Positions 51,253-59,858 of a stretch of DNA of 64,000 nucleotides are shown in pieces. Position numbers and translations under genes: made by a program. Below the pieces are notes generated by a model, which was given only the letters and a program-made list of their open reading frames with translations, was not told the origin of the DNA and searched no databases. This stretch comes from Microtetraspora glauca (GTDB taxonomy: Bacteria; Actinomycetota; Actinomycetes; Streptomycetales; Streptomycetaceae), in contig JOFO01000011.1 in assembly GCA_000721275.1 (NCBI GenBank), positions 1 to 64,000 on the forward strand, given 5' to 3'. The stretch's first letter is position 1; each line of letters starts with the position of its first letter.

Positions 51253-52338
51253 GTGTCGACCCGTGCCCTGAACGAAGCCGCCCCCGCAGCGGCGACCCCG
51301 CTCTCGCTGTGCGCGCGCGAGCCCCACGTCCCCGCCGACCGGCTGGTCGCGGAGATGGTCCCGCCGCCGCGCTTCGACGCGGTGCGCTTCGACACGTACC
51401 TCCCGGACCCGAACCAGCCCAGCCAGTCCGAGGCCGTCAAGGTCCTCTCCGCCTTCGCCGAGTCCCTCGGCGGCGCGCACGCGACCGGCGCCGGCAGGCG
51501 CCGCTGGTTCGCCCGCAGGCCCGCCGCCCCCGCCGCCCCGCGCGGCGTCTACCTCGACGGCGGCTATGGCGTCGGCAAGACCCACCTGCTCGCCTCGCTC
51601 TGGCACGCCACGCCCGCCGAGCCCGCGCTCAAGGCGTTCGGCACCTTCGTGGAGCTGACGAACCTGGTCGGCGCGCTCGGCTTCCAGAAGACCGTGCAGA
51701 CGCTGAGCGGGCACCGCCTCCTGTGCATCGACGAGTTCGAACTGGACGACCCGGGCGACACCGTCCTCGTCTCCAGCCTGCTCGGCAAGCTCGTCGAGGC
51801 CGGCGTGGCGCTCGCCGCCACCTCGAACACGCTGCCGGGCAAGCTCGGCGAGGGCCGCTTCGCCGCCGCCGACTTCCTCCGCGAGATCCAGGGGCTCTCC
51901 GCGCACTTCCGGCCGCTGCGGATCGACGGCGAGGACTACCGCCACCGGGGCCTGCCCGAGGCCCCCGCGCCCCACTCCGATCAGGTCGTCACGGAGACCG
52001 CGTACCGCGTCCCGGGCGCCTCCCTGGACGACTTCCCGCACCTGCTCGGCCACCTGGCCAAGGTCCACCCGAGCCGGTACGGCGCCCTCACCGACGACCT
52101 GACGGCGGTCTGCCTCACCGACGTCGGCCCGATCCCGGACCAGTCGACCGCGCTGCGGCTCGTCGTCCTCGCCGACCGCCTCTACGACCGCGAGATACCG
52201 GTCCTCGCCTCCGGACTCCCGTTCGACCGGCTGTTCAGCGACGAGATGCTGAACGGCGGCTACCGCAAGAAGTACTTCCGGGCCATCTCCCGGCTCACGG
52301 CCCTGGCACGGGACGCAAAGGAGCTCGTGGCGCAGTAG
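51253..52338 (+). CDS. zapE: Cell division ATPase ZapE (AFG1-like)
   Basis: A 361-residue AAA-type ATPase. Walker A DGGYGVGKTHLLAS and Walker B LLCIDEFELDDPGDT are separated by a short strand-helix, followed by ATSNTLPGKLGEGRF. The AFG1/ZapE family in bacteria associates with FtsZ or the membrane. GTG 51253 follows GGGGA in a very short upstream region. Gly/Arg-rich linker residues near 85-105 are not conserved. Confidence 0.88.
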   Translation: MSTRALNEAAPAAATPLSLCAREPHVPADRLVAEMVPPPRFDAVRFDTYLPDPNQPSQSEAVKVLSAFAESLGGAHATGAGRRRWFARRPAAPAAPRGVYLDGGYGVGKTHLLASLWHATPAEPALKAFGTFVELTNLVGALGFQKTVQTLSGHRLLCIDEFELDDPGDTVLVSSLLGKLVEAGVALAATSNTLPGKLGEGRFAAADFLREIQGLSAHFRPLRIDGEDYRHRGLPEAPAPHSDQVVTETAYRVPGASLDDFPHLLGHLAKVHPSRYGALTDDLTAVCLTDVGPIPDQSTALRLVVLADRLYDREIPVLASGLPFDRLFSDEMLNGGYRKKYFRAISRLTALARDAKELVAQ

Positions 52339-52372
52339 GTTGGGGGCCATACCCGATCGAAAGGGAGCCACC

Positions 52373-52798
52373 ATGGCCACCGTCCGTCACGCCCACACCG
52401 TCTGGCAGGGCGACCTCCTCAAGGGCTCCGGCGTCGTCACGCTCGACTCCTCCGGGCTCGGCTCGTACGACGTCTCCTGGCCGGCCCGCGCCGAGGAGCC
52501 GAACGGCAAGACCAGCCCCGAGGAGCTCATCGCCGCCGCGCACTCCTCCTGCTTCTCCATGGCCTTCTCCAACGGCCTGGCCAAGGCGGGCAACCCGCCC
52601 ACCCGCCTGGAGACCAAGGCCGACGTCACGTTCCAGCCGGGCGAGGGCATCACCGGCATCCACCTCACCGTGCGCGGCGAGGTCCCGGGCCTGGACGCGG
52701 ACCAGTTCCGGTCGCTCGCCGAGGACGCCAAGAAGAACTGCCCGGTCAGCCAGGCGCTCACCGGCACCACGATCACCCTGACGGCCGAGCTGGCCTGA
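52373..52798 (+). CDS. OsmC family peroxiredoxin
   Basis: A 141-residue protein. Two redox Cys are in AAAHSSCFSMAFSNGLAKAG and KKNCPVSQAL, with the Arg site in the N-terminal half. OsmC proteins reduce organic hydroperoxides. ATG 52373 follows AAGGGAG at 52361-52367, 34 bases after zapE. OhrA-type length and motif order are typical. Confidence 0.93.
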   Translation: MATVRHAHTVWQGDLLKGSGVVTLDSSGLGSYDVSWPARAEEPNGKTSPEELIAAAHSSCFSMAFSNGLAKAGNPPTRLETKADVTFQPGEGITGIHLTVRGEVPGLDADQFRSLAEDAKKNCPVSQALTGTTITLTAELA

Positions 52799-52849
52799 CC
52801 TTCCCTCACCTGCCGCCGCAGGGGTCGGAATTGCGCCATCCGAGGCGCC

Positions 52850-52906
52850 GTGGACCCGCGCCATGGCATCACGCGGACCCCCGCGTGGTACATCAAGCGG
52901 GTCCAC
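52850..52906 (+). promoter_or_regulatory. Nested inverted repeats in the leader of the PhoX-like gene
   Basis: An outer pair, GTGGACCCGC (52850-52859) and GCGGGTCCAC (52897-52906), encloses a 6-bp hairpin ACGCGG/CCGCGT (52871-52886). It ends just before the ribosome-binding stretch at about 52916-52926. It could be a translational control structure or a transcription terminator/attenuator for the preceding osmC-like gene. Confidence 0.45.
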
Positions 52907-52931
52907 ACCTCTTCCGGCGGGAAGGCCCCCC

Positions 52932-54305
52932 ATGGCAGTGACACGACGTCAGATCCTGGCCCGCACCGGCGCGTCCGTCGCCGGGATCGCCTTCACCGGC
53001 GCGCTGGCCGACCTCTTCGCCGGCTCCCCCGCCGAGGCCGCCCCGCGCGGCGGCTACGGCCCGCTGCTCCCCGACCCGGCCGGCCTGCTCGACCTCCCCG
53101 CCGGCTTCTCCTATCGGGTCCTCTCCCGCGAGGGCGACCCGCTCCGCTCCGGCGAGGGCCGGGTCCCCGGCCGCTGCGACGGCATGAGCGCGTTCGCCGG
53201 CCCGCGCGGCGGCGTCCGCCTCGTCCGCAACCACGAGAACCGGCCCGACGCGCCCCTCGCCGTCCCGCACACCCCCGGCCTGGTCTACGACCGGGGCGCC
53301 AGGGGCGGCTGCACCGTCCTCGGACTCGACGCGCACGGCGACCCGCTCCCGGGCGCGGCCGGCGAGCGCGTCGGCATCGCCGGCACCGCCGTCAACTGCG
53401 CGGGCGGCCCGACCCCCTGGGGCACCTGGCTGACCTGCGAGGAGACCGAGGACACGGCGGGCAGCAAGGGGTACGAGAAGGACCACGGCTTCGTCTTCGA
53501 GGTCGACCCGGCCGACCCGCACCGCACCGGGGCCGTCCCGCTCACCGCCCTCGGCCGCTTCGCGCACGAGGCCGTCGCCGTCGACCCGTACACCGGGATC
53601 GTCTACGAGACGGAGGACGCCTTCGAGCGCCCCTTCGGCCTCTTCTACCGCTTCCTCCCCGAGCGGCCGCTCGGCGGCACCGGCGCGCTGCGCGCGGGCG
53701 GCACCCTGGAGGCCCTGCGGGTGCCCGGCGTGCCCGACCTGTCGGTCGTGCAGGAGGCCGGGGCGGTCTTCCGGGGCGTCGAGTGGGTGCCGGTGCCGGA
53801 CCCGCAGGCGACGTCGACGCCCATCCGGTTCCAGGACTTCGGGCCGGGCGGGATCACCCACGCGCAGAAGCTGGAGGGCTGCTACTGGGGCGGCCGGTGC
53901 GTGTACTTCGTCTCCTCCTTCGCCCGGACCTCCGACGGGTCCGGCGCCACCCACTTCGGGCAGGTGTGGAAGTACGACCCGCACCTGCGGCGGCTCACGC
54001 TCGCCGTCGTCTTCGGCCCCGACACCGACGTCCGGCTGCCCGGCGAGTCCCCCGACAACATCTGCCTGGCCCCCACCGGCGGCCTGATGGTCTGCGAGGA
54101 CGGCGACGGCGCCCAGCACGTCTTCGGGGTGAGCCGGCAGGGCGAGGTGTACGCGGTCGCCCGCAACCGCCGCGACATCGGCGAGCCGGGCGCCCCCGAG
54201 TGGGGCGAGTTCGCGGGCGTCACCTTCTCCCCCGACGGCGAGACGATGTACGTGAACTGCTACACGCCCGGCACCACCTTCGCCGTCACCGGCCCCTGGC
54301 GCTGA
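52932..54305 (+). CDS. Tat-exported PhoX/DUF839 family protein
   Basis: A 457-residue protein with a twin-arginine signal (VTRRQILARTGASVAGIAFTG) and cleavage region SPAEAA. The body is a beta-propeller-like DUF839 domain with NCAGGPTPWGTWLTCEETED, GRFAHEAVAVDPYTGIVYET and DNICLAPTGGLMVCEDG, as in PhoX alkaline phosphatases. The enzyme would carry Ca/Fe cofactors and act outside the cytoplasm on phosphate esters. Some DUF839 proteins are not phosphatases. ATG 52932 is preceded by GGAAGG. Confidence 0.9.
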   Translation: MAVTRRQILARTGASVAGIAFTGALADLFAGSPAEAAPRGGYGPLLPDPAGLLDLPAGFSYRVLSREGDPLRSGEGRVPGRCDGMSAFAGPRGGVRLVRNHENRPDAPLAVPHTPGLVYDRGARGGCTVLGLDAHGDPLPGAAGERVGIAGTAVNCAGGPTPWGTWLTCEETEDTAGSKGYEKDHGFVFEVDPADPHRTGAVPLTALGRFAHEAVAVDPYTGIVYETEDAFERPFGLFYRFLPERPLGGTGALRAGGTLEALRVPGVPDLSVVQEAGAVFRGVEWVPVPDPQATSTPIRFQDFGPGGITHAQKLEGCYWGGRCVYFVSSFARTSDGSGATHFGQVWKYDPHLRRLTLAVVFGPDTDVRLPGESPDNICLAPTGGLMVCEDGDGAQHVFGVSRQGEVYAVARNRRDIGEPGAPEWGEFAGVTFSPDGETMYVNCYTPGTTFAVTGPWR

Positions 54306-54389
54306 CGGACACCGGCGCGCTCGCGGCCCGGGCGCATCCGGCGCAGGATCGGGGGAAGGCGAGCGGCACGGCGGCGGAAGGGGCGCACG

Positions 54390-55328
54390 GTGGCGAAGAA
54401 GCACGGCGGGAAGAAGGACGAGGCGCCGGGGGACGGCACGTCGGGGGGCCGGACGCCGGAGGACCGGAGCGGGCCGGAGGGGTCGCTCGGCGCGGCGCTG
54501 CGGCTGCCGCCGGGCGAGCCCGTCGACCTGTCCGCGTACGACCCCCGGGCCACGCCCCGCACCCCGGACGGCGGCCCCGACCGCAAGGCCGCCGGGATCG
54601 CCGCCACCGCCGCCCTCGGCCCCCGGCTCGCCGACCTCCAGGAGCGGCTGTACGCGGCGAGCACGGCCGGCGACCGGCGGCGGCTGCTGCTGGTCCTCCA
54701 GGGCATGGACACCAGCGGCAAGGGCGGCACGGTCAAGCACGTCATCGGCCACTTCAACCCGTCCGGCTGCCGGATCCGCGCCTTCAAGGCGCCGACGCCG
54801 GAGGAGCGCGCCCACCCCTTCCTGTGGCGGGTCACCCGGTCGCTGCCGCTGCCGGGCGAGATCGGCATCTTCGACCGCTCGCACTACGAGGACGTGCTGA
54901 TCGCCCGGGTCCGCGAACTGGTCCCGCGCGAGGAGGTGGAGCGGCGGTACGAGGAGATCGCCCGGTTCGAGCGCGCGCTCGCCGACGACGGGGTGACGGT
55001 CGTGAAGGTCTTCCTGCACCTGTCGTACGAGGAGCAGCGCAGCCGGCTCCTGGAGCGCCTGGACAACCCGGAGAAGCACTGGAAGTTCGACCCGTCCGAC
55101 ATCGAGGAGCGGATGCGCTGGCCCGCGTACCAGGAGGCGTACCAGCTGGCCATGGAGCGCTGCTCGGCGCCGGAGACGCCCTGGTACGTGGTCCCGGCGG
55201 ACCGCAAGTGGTACCGGAACTGGGCGGTGAGCACGCTGCTGCTGGAGCACCTGGAGGCGATGGACCCGCAGTACCCGCCGGGCGGCTTCGACGTGGCGGA
55301 GTGCCGTCGGCGGCTGCTCGCGACCTGA
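54390..55328 (+). CDS. ppk2: Polyphosphate kinase 2 (PPK2) family protein
   Basis: A 312-residue P-loop enzyme that uses polyphosphate to phosphorylate nucleotides, or the reverse. Walker A LVLQGMDTSGKGGTVKHVIG, lid motif GIFDRSHYEDVLIARV and PADRKWYRNW are intact. The first about 55 residues are Lys/Asp/Gly-rich and poorly conserved; GTG 54390 is supported only by a moderate GGAAGGGG site. Subclass (I-III) cannot be set safely by eye. Confidence 0.9.
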   Translation: MAKKHGGKKDEAPGDGTSGGRTPEDRSGPEGSLGAALRLPPGEPVDLSAYDPRATPRTPDGGPDRKAAGIAATAALGPRLADLQERLYAASTAGDRRRLLLVLQGMDTSGKGGTVKHVIGHFNPSGCRIRAFKAPTPEERAHPFLWRVTRSLPLPGEIGIFDRSHYEDVLIARVRELVPREEVERRYEEIARFERALADDGVTVVKVFLHLSYEEQRSRLLERLDNPEKHWKFDPSDIEERMRWPAYQEAYQLAMERCSAPETPWYVVPADRKWYRNWAVSTLLLEHLEAMDPQYPPGGFDVAECRRRLLAT

Positions 55329-55351
55329 GCGACCGGTCGCCGACGACCGGC

Positions 55352-55397
55352 GGGGGCGACCGGCGGGGGCGACCTGGGGGGGGCGACCGGCCGGGGG
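55352..55397 (+). repeat. G-run cluster (quadruplex-capable) between ppk2 and deacetylase genes
   Basis: Four G runs (5, 5, 8 and 5 bases) occur within 46 bases, with loops of 8, 6 and 9 bases. The surrounding sequence is a degenerate 13-base unit CGACCGGCGGGGG repeated about three times, possibly an expansion. It lies in a 155-base intergenic region. Confidence 0.5.
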
Positions 55398-55483
55398 CGG
55401 CTGACGGCCTGACGGGTGACGTGGCGCGGCGCGCACCGGGGTCCGCCCCCTGAGCTTCACATGTGATCGGATAACTTCCGTTC

Positions 55484-56377
55484 GTGACCTTTTCTGTACG
55501 TAAAGTGGCGGCTCTCGGTCTGCTGGGCGCCGCCCTCGCCGGCTGCGGCGCGGGCGCCGGGACCCCCTCCCCGCCGTCCGCGCGCACGGCGACCGCCTCC
55601 CCCGCGACGACGGCGCCGCCGACCGCCGCCCCCGGCGCCCGGCCCGCGAAGCCGGCGCCGGCCGCACGGGCCGCCGTGCCGACGATGGCGGCCGGGCCCC
55701 AGGGCCGCACGCCCGTCTACGAGCGGCGGACCGGCGGCGGCGAGAAGGTCGTCGCGCTCACCTTCGACGCCGACATGACCGCCGACCAGGGCCCCCGGGC
55801 GGCGCGCGGCGAGCGCTTCGACAACCCCGGGCTCATCGCGACCCTGCGGCGGCTGAAGGTGGACGCGACGGTCTTCATGACCGGCCGCTGGGCGGAGGAG
55901 TACCCCGACCAGGCCCGGTCCATCGGCACCGACCCGCGCTTCGAGATCGCCAACCACTCCTACAGCCACTACGCCTTCGCCGAGCCCTGCTACGGCCTGC
56001 CGGCCGTCGCCGAGCCGGACATGGCGGCGGACGTGCAGCGCGCCTTCGACGCCTTCCGGGACGCCGGCGCCGTCAACGTCGTGCCGTACTTCCGCTTCCC
56101 CGGCGGCTGCTACGACGACACCGCGCTGCACGCCCTCGCCCCGGCCCGGGTCACGGCCGTGCAGTGGGACGTGGTCGGCGGGGACGCCTTCGCGAAGGAC
56201 CCGGACGCGGTGGCGGAGCAGGTGCTCTCCGGCGTCCGCCCCGGCTCGCTGGTCGTCCTCCACTGCACCCGCAGCGCCGCCCCCGCCACCGAGCGGGCGA
56301 TCCGCCGGATCGTCCCCGAACTCCGCGCCAGGGGCTACCGCTTCGTCAAGGTCTCCGAGCTGATGCGCGCGGGCTGA
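55484..56377 (+). CDS. Lipoprotein polysaccharide deacetylase (NodB domain)
   Basis: A 297-residue lipoprotein. Lipobox: LGAALAGCG, with Cys about 21. A Pro/Ala/Thr linker to about residue 70 precedes a NodB domain: TFDADMT (metal Asp in a D-A-D arrangement), EIANHSYSHYAF (HxxxH metal His), RFPGGCYD and SLVVLHC. It would remove acetyl groups from cell-wall glycans or exopolysaccharide at the cell surface. GTG 55484 has no clear ribosome-binding site, so it may be leaderless. Confidence 0.88.
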   Translation: MTFSVRKVAALGLLGAALAGCGAGAGTPSPPSARTATASPATTAPPTAAPGARPAKPAPAARAAVPTMAAGPQGRTPVYERRTGGGEKVVALTFDADMTADQGPRAARGERFDNPGLIATLRRLKVDATVFMTGRWAEEYPDQARSIGTDPRFEIANHSYSHYAFAEPCYGLPAVAEPDMAADVQRAFDAFRDAGAVNVVPYFRFPGGCYDDTALHALAPARVTAVQWDVVGGDAFAKDPDAVAEQVLSGVRPGSLVVLHCTRSAAPATERAIRRIVPELRARGYRFVKVSELMRAG

Positions 56378-56420
56378 GCGGCCGGCCGGCCCGAGCCCGC
56401 CGGCCCGTTCAGCCCGCGCG
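56366..56420. terminator. 12-bp inverted repeat spanning two convergent stop codons
   Basis: CGCGCGGGCTGA (56366-56377) and TCAGCCCGCGCG (56409-56420) are exact complements that contain the last codons (Arg-Ala-Gly-stop) of both convergent genes. A second GGCCGGC/GCCGGCC pair lies in the loop. It probably folds into an extended stem that ends both transcripts. Confidence 0.6.
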
Positions 56421-57113
56421 GAGCGCCGCCAGCCGCGCGAGGTCGTCGCGGGCGGTCCTCCGCTCGTCGGCGGAGAGCGGCACGGCGCCGGCCCGCGCCA
56501 GCGCCGCCGCGGCCGTCTCCTCGTCGCCGCGCCGCCGGGCCACGTCCGCGCTCAGCACCAGGAGGCGCAGCAGCTCGACGGGGGCGGGGCGTTCGGTCCG
56601 CGGGCGGAGCGCCCGGTCGATGACCCGCGCGGCGGCGGCCAGGTCCTCCTTGGAGTCGGCGAGCAGGGTCGCGTGGTGGAGGGCGCGGGCGAAGGTGCCG
56701 ACCGGCGCGGGGTCGTGGCGGACGTCGTCCGCGATCCGCTGCCCGACGCGGAGGCAGTTGCCGGCCGGGTCGGTGAGCAGGAACTGCCGCATCCCGTACG
56801 CCATGTCCCGGAGCGCCCCGAGGCGCGGCAGCCCCCGGACAGGGATCCGTCCGTACGTGTCCTTGAGCCCGGCGCGGAAGGCGGCGTACAGCGCGTCGAC
56901 GTCGTCGGTGACGACGTAGCAGGTGCTCATCGAGGTGGCGGGGTCGTGGTGCCGCACCCCGAAGAACTGGAGTTCGAGGGCGCCGCGGGCGACGGCGGCG
57001 TAGGGGTTGGGGCTCTTCTGCAGGTAGGTGGTCTCGAATCCGAGGGCGGTGTAGAAGTCCAGGACGGGCTGGAGGGTGCGGCAGGGCAGGATCGGAACGG
57101 TTCGCTCGGCCAT
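56409..57113 (-). CDS. VOC domain protein with C-terminal helical extension
   Basis: A 234-residue protein. The first about 130 residues are a VOC fold (TVPILPCRTLQPVLDFYTALGFETTYLQ, then GALELQFFGVRHHDP and DPAGNCLRVGQRI), while residues about 140-234 form helices (ATLLADSKEDLAAAARVIDRAL). Bleomycin-resistance-like naming would be misleading. ATG 57113 is chosen by the family start ERTVPILP; an ATG six codons upstream is possible. Confidence 0.85.
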   Translation of the reverse strand: MAERTVPILPCRTLQPVLDFYTALGFETTYLQKSPNPYAAVARGALELQFFGVRHHDPATSMSTCYVVTDDVDALYAAFRAGLKDTYGRIPVRGLPRLGALRDMAYGMRQFLLTDPAGNCLRVGQRIADDVRHDPAPVGTFARALHHATLLADSKEDLAAAARVIDRALRPRTERPAPVELLRLLVLSADVARRRGDEETAAAALARAGAVPLSADERRTARDDLARLAALRAG

Positions 57114-57186
57114 GCGCCCCAGACTACTCAAATTTGACTAGTGCGCCAGCGGTTCACGGGGAAGGGCCCGTGCGGGGCGCCGGGAG

Positions 57187-57375
57187 TCAGCCGGAGCAGG
57201 CGGTGCGCTCGGCCTCCCGCCACTCGCAGACCGGGCACAGCACGACGCCCTTGACCGACTCCGCGTACTCCGTCGGCTCCAGGCACAGCACGCACCGCGC
57301 GTACGGCCCCTCGGCCGCCTTCGGCGGGCGCGGCGCGGGCTCGGGGGTGCAGAAGGCACCGGATTCCGTGGTCAT
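57187..57375 (-). CDS. Small zinc-ribbon protein
   Basis: A 62-residue protein with two Cys pairs, CVLC and CPVC, about 21 residues apart, forming a zinc ribbon; an extra Cys at each end (FCTPE and TACSG) is unpaired. The N-terminal third is Pro/Ala-rich. Small Streptomyces families of this kind are of unknown function. It precedes nothing in its own transcript; the ABC genes upstream share the strand. Confidence 0.7.
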   Translation of the reverse strand: MTTESGAFCTPEPAPRPPKAAEGPYARCVLCLEPTEYAESVKGVVLCPVCEWREAERTACSG

Positions 57376-57415
57376 GCCACCGAGGCTACTCCCCGCCCGG
57401 GGCGCCGCGGCGGCG

Positions 57416-58060
57416 TCATTCCAGGCGCGCGGTCGCCCGGCAGGAGACCGCCGCCGCCCCGGCGGCGAGGAGCACGGCGGCGGCGCAGGCGGCCCACGGC
57501 GGGCGGGCCGCGCCCTCGGCGGCGACCAGGGCGGTGACCGCGTGCTTCGCCGGCGAGCCGGTGGTCACCAGGGCGAGCAGCGAGCCGAGGAGCAGCACGG
57601 CCACCGACCAGCCCGGGGGCCGCACGAACGGCCGGGAGGCGAGCGCTCCGACCGCCCCGCCGGTCAGCGCGCAGGCCGTGGTGGCCAGGAGCCCGGCGAG
57701 CAGGGCGGCCGGGCCGCTCGTCCCGGCGAGGCCGCCGGTGGCGGTCACCGCGCCCGCCGCGACCGCCCCGGCGAGCGCCGGCCAGCCGGCGCCGGTGACC
57801 AGCGCGGCGAGGTGCGCGCGGGACCGGCCCCCGGCCGCGGCGGCCACCGCCCGGGCGGCGGCCGGCTCCTGCGTCAGACAGATCCGCACCGTCCAGGCCG
57901 CGACCGGCAGCAGGCCGGCCGCCGCGATGCCGAGCGACCCGAGGACGGGGTCGCCGGGCCGGACGCCGACGGCGACCAGGGCCGCGTACGCGAGCAGCGG
58001 GGCCAGCCACCGCTGGGAGCGGAGGAGAAGGGCGGAGTGGTACCGCAGCAGCGCCGTCAC
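57416..58060 (-). CDS. ABC exporter permease-like membrane protein
   Basis: A 214-residue membrane protein with about six hydrophobic spans (LAPLLAYAALVAVGVRPG, LGIAAAGLLPVAAWTV, WSVAVLLLGSLLALVTTG). Start GTG 58060 overlaps the stop of the ATPase gene by GTGA, behind a GGAGCGGG site. It would pair with that ATPase as an ABC-2-like exporter. The substrate is unknown. Confidence 0.78.
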   Translation of the reverse strand: MTALLRYHSALLLRSQRWLAPLLAYAALVAVGVRPGDPVLGSLGIAAAGLLPVAAWTVRICLTQEPAAARAVAAAAGGRSRAHLAALVTGAGWPALAGAVAAGAVTATGGLAGTSGPAALLAGLLATTACALTGGAVGALASRPFVRPPGWSVAVLLLGSLLALVTTGSPAKHAVTALVAAEGAARPPWAACAAAVLLAAGAAAVSCRATARLE

Positions 58061-58961
58061 GCCCGCTCCCCTTCCGCGCCGCCGGGCTCGACGCGGCGCA
58101 CGTGCCAGGAGGCGGCCAGCAGCACGCGCAGCAGGTCGTCGGAGGCGGCGGCGTCCACGCGGAACAGCGTGCCGCCGGCCGTCGCGGCCCGGGTGGCCCC
58201 GCCGGGCAGCGGGTCGGGCAGCGGCAGCCCCCGGAGGCGACGACACGCACCACGCCCCGCGCCGCCGGCCGTACCACCGCCTGCTCCCCCGCCCCGACCC
58301 CGGCGGGTGCTGGAGCCCCCGGCTCCGCCCGCACCCGCCCGTCCTCGACGCGCAGGGTCGTGTCCGCCTCCCCCGCCAGCCGGCGCGGGTCGTGGTCGAC
58401 GAAGAGGACCGCGGCGCCGGCCGCGACCCGCTCGCGCACCGCCCGGTCCAGCTCCGCGCGCGCCTCCGCGTCCAGGCCCGTCCACGCCTCGTCGAGGACG
58501 AGCAGCGCGGGCCCGGCGAGCAGCGCCTGCGCGACCGCCACCTTCTGCGCGCTGCCCTTCGACAGACCCGCGAGGGCCGTCCCGGCGTACGCGCCCGCCC
58601 CGAACCGCTCCAGCCACTCCCCCGCCCGGGCCCGGGCCTCCGCGCCGCCGAGGCCCTGGAGGCGGCCCAGGTGGACGAGGTAGCCGAGGGCGGTGAAGGG
58701 CAGGGCGGGCGGGAAGCGCTCGGGGACGTACGCGGTGCGGGCCGGGCGGCCGGTGATCCGGCCCTCGGCGGGGGCGTCGACCCCGGCGACCAGGCGCAGC
58801 AGCGTCGACTTGCCGGTGCCGTTCGCGCCGGTGGCCCGCACCAGCCGGCCGGGGGCCAGTTCCACGTCGACGCCGCGCAGCACCCACGGGCCGCGCGCGC
58901 CGTACCGGCGCCCGACCCCCGCGAGCCGTACGGGCCGCCGCTCCGCCACCGTCGTCGTCAT
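58057..58961 (-). pseudogene. ABC exporter ATP-binding protein, frameshifted at its C-terminus
   Basis: Reading from ATG 58961, the ATPase has Walker A GANGTGKSTLL, signature LSKGSAQKVAVAQAL and Walker B LLVLDEAWTGLD, then VRVVASGG. The expected C-terminal continuation PLPDPLPGGAT..SWHVRRVEPGG lies in the next frame and ends at 58057, overlapping the permease start. A run of five C (58228-58232) would have to be six to join the frames. It is a sequencing error, a recent mutation or a programmed shift. The core is intact. Confidence 0.75.
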
Positions 58962-59044
58962 GCCGCCGATCCTCGCCCGGCCGCCGCCCCGGCCACAAGA
59001 TCGGACGGCGGCGACGGCCCGCGGGGCGGTGGCAGACTTGCCGG

Positions 59045-59776
59045 GTGAGCAGCAACGACACCGACCCGCGCACCGATCCCCGCGACGAGAAGCCGCAGTT
59101 CGTCCTCCCCTTGGTGGTGCGCATCGAGAAGGCCGCGCCGCCGTCCCGCACCGACGCCCTGGAGACCGCGGCGCGCGCCGTGCTCCGGCTCCTGACCGAC
59201 GAGCGGGCGACCGGCGACGGGGAGTGGGCGCGGGCGGTCGCCGACTGGGAGGACGCCCGCATCCGCAAGGTCGTCCGGCGGGCGCGCGGCGCGGAGTGGC
59301 GGCGCGCCGGGGAGCTGCCGGGGCTCACCGAGACCGGCGAGGAGGCGGAGGTACGGGTCTTCCCGCCGATCCCGCTGGACGGCTGGCCCAAGGAGCTGGC
59401 CAAGCTCCAGGTCTCCGGCACCGACCTCGACGACCCGGCCGCGCCCTGCCCCGTCCCGGACGGCGCCGCCGTGCTGTGGTGCAACCCGGGGCTCGCCATG
59501 TCGGCCGGCAAGGCGATGGCGCAGGCCGGGCACGGCGCCCAGCTGCTGTGGTGGGCGCTGGACGGCGCCGCCCGCGCGGCCTGGCGGGAGGCCGGCTTCC
59601 CGCTCGCCGTCCGCACCGCCGCCGAGGCCGACTGGCCGGCGCTGACCACGAGCGGCCTCCCGGTCGTGCGGGACGCCGGCTTCACGGAGATCGCGCCGGG
59701 CAGCGCGACGGTCGTGTCGGCGTTCCCCGGTGTCCTGGAGGCGCCGGGGGCGCCGGTGGCCGGGAACCTCAAATGA
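59045..59776 (+). CDS. Peptidyl-tRNA hydrolase-like (PTH2) protein
   Basis: A 243-residue protein. The PTH2-like core is in GLAMSAGKAMAQAGHGAQLLWWAL; the N-terminal about 150 residues (LPLVVRIEKAAPPSRTDALETAARAV) are specific to an actinobacterial group. It may release peptides from tRNA or have another nucleic-acid-related role. GTG 59045 is predicted by family start, with no strong site. It is divergent from the ABC ATPase gene. Confidence 0.8.
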   Translation: MSSNDTDPRTDPRDEKPQFVLPLVVRIEKAAPPSRTDALETAARAVLRLLTDERATGDGEWARAVADWEDARIRKVVRRARGAEWRRAGELPGLTETGEEAEVRVFPPIPLDGWPKELAKLQVSGTDLDDPAAPCPVPDGAAVLWCNPGLAMSAGKAMAQAGHGAQLLWWALDGAARAAWREAGFPLAVRTAAEADWPALTTSGLPVVRDAGFTEIAPGSATVVSAFPGVLEAPGAPVAGNLK

Positions 59777-59858
59777 AGCTCTGAACCTCCTCCCTCCGGG
59801 GTTCGACCGGTGCCGCCGGGGTCATCACGTGGGTGACTGAGGACCGAAGGAGGGGGAC

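Noticed and set aside
52893..55667. Minus-strand open frame of over 900 codons opposite the PhoX-like and ppk2 genes
   Set aside because: Shadow of two well-supported plus-strand genes; composition is a frame artefact.
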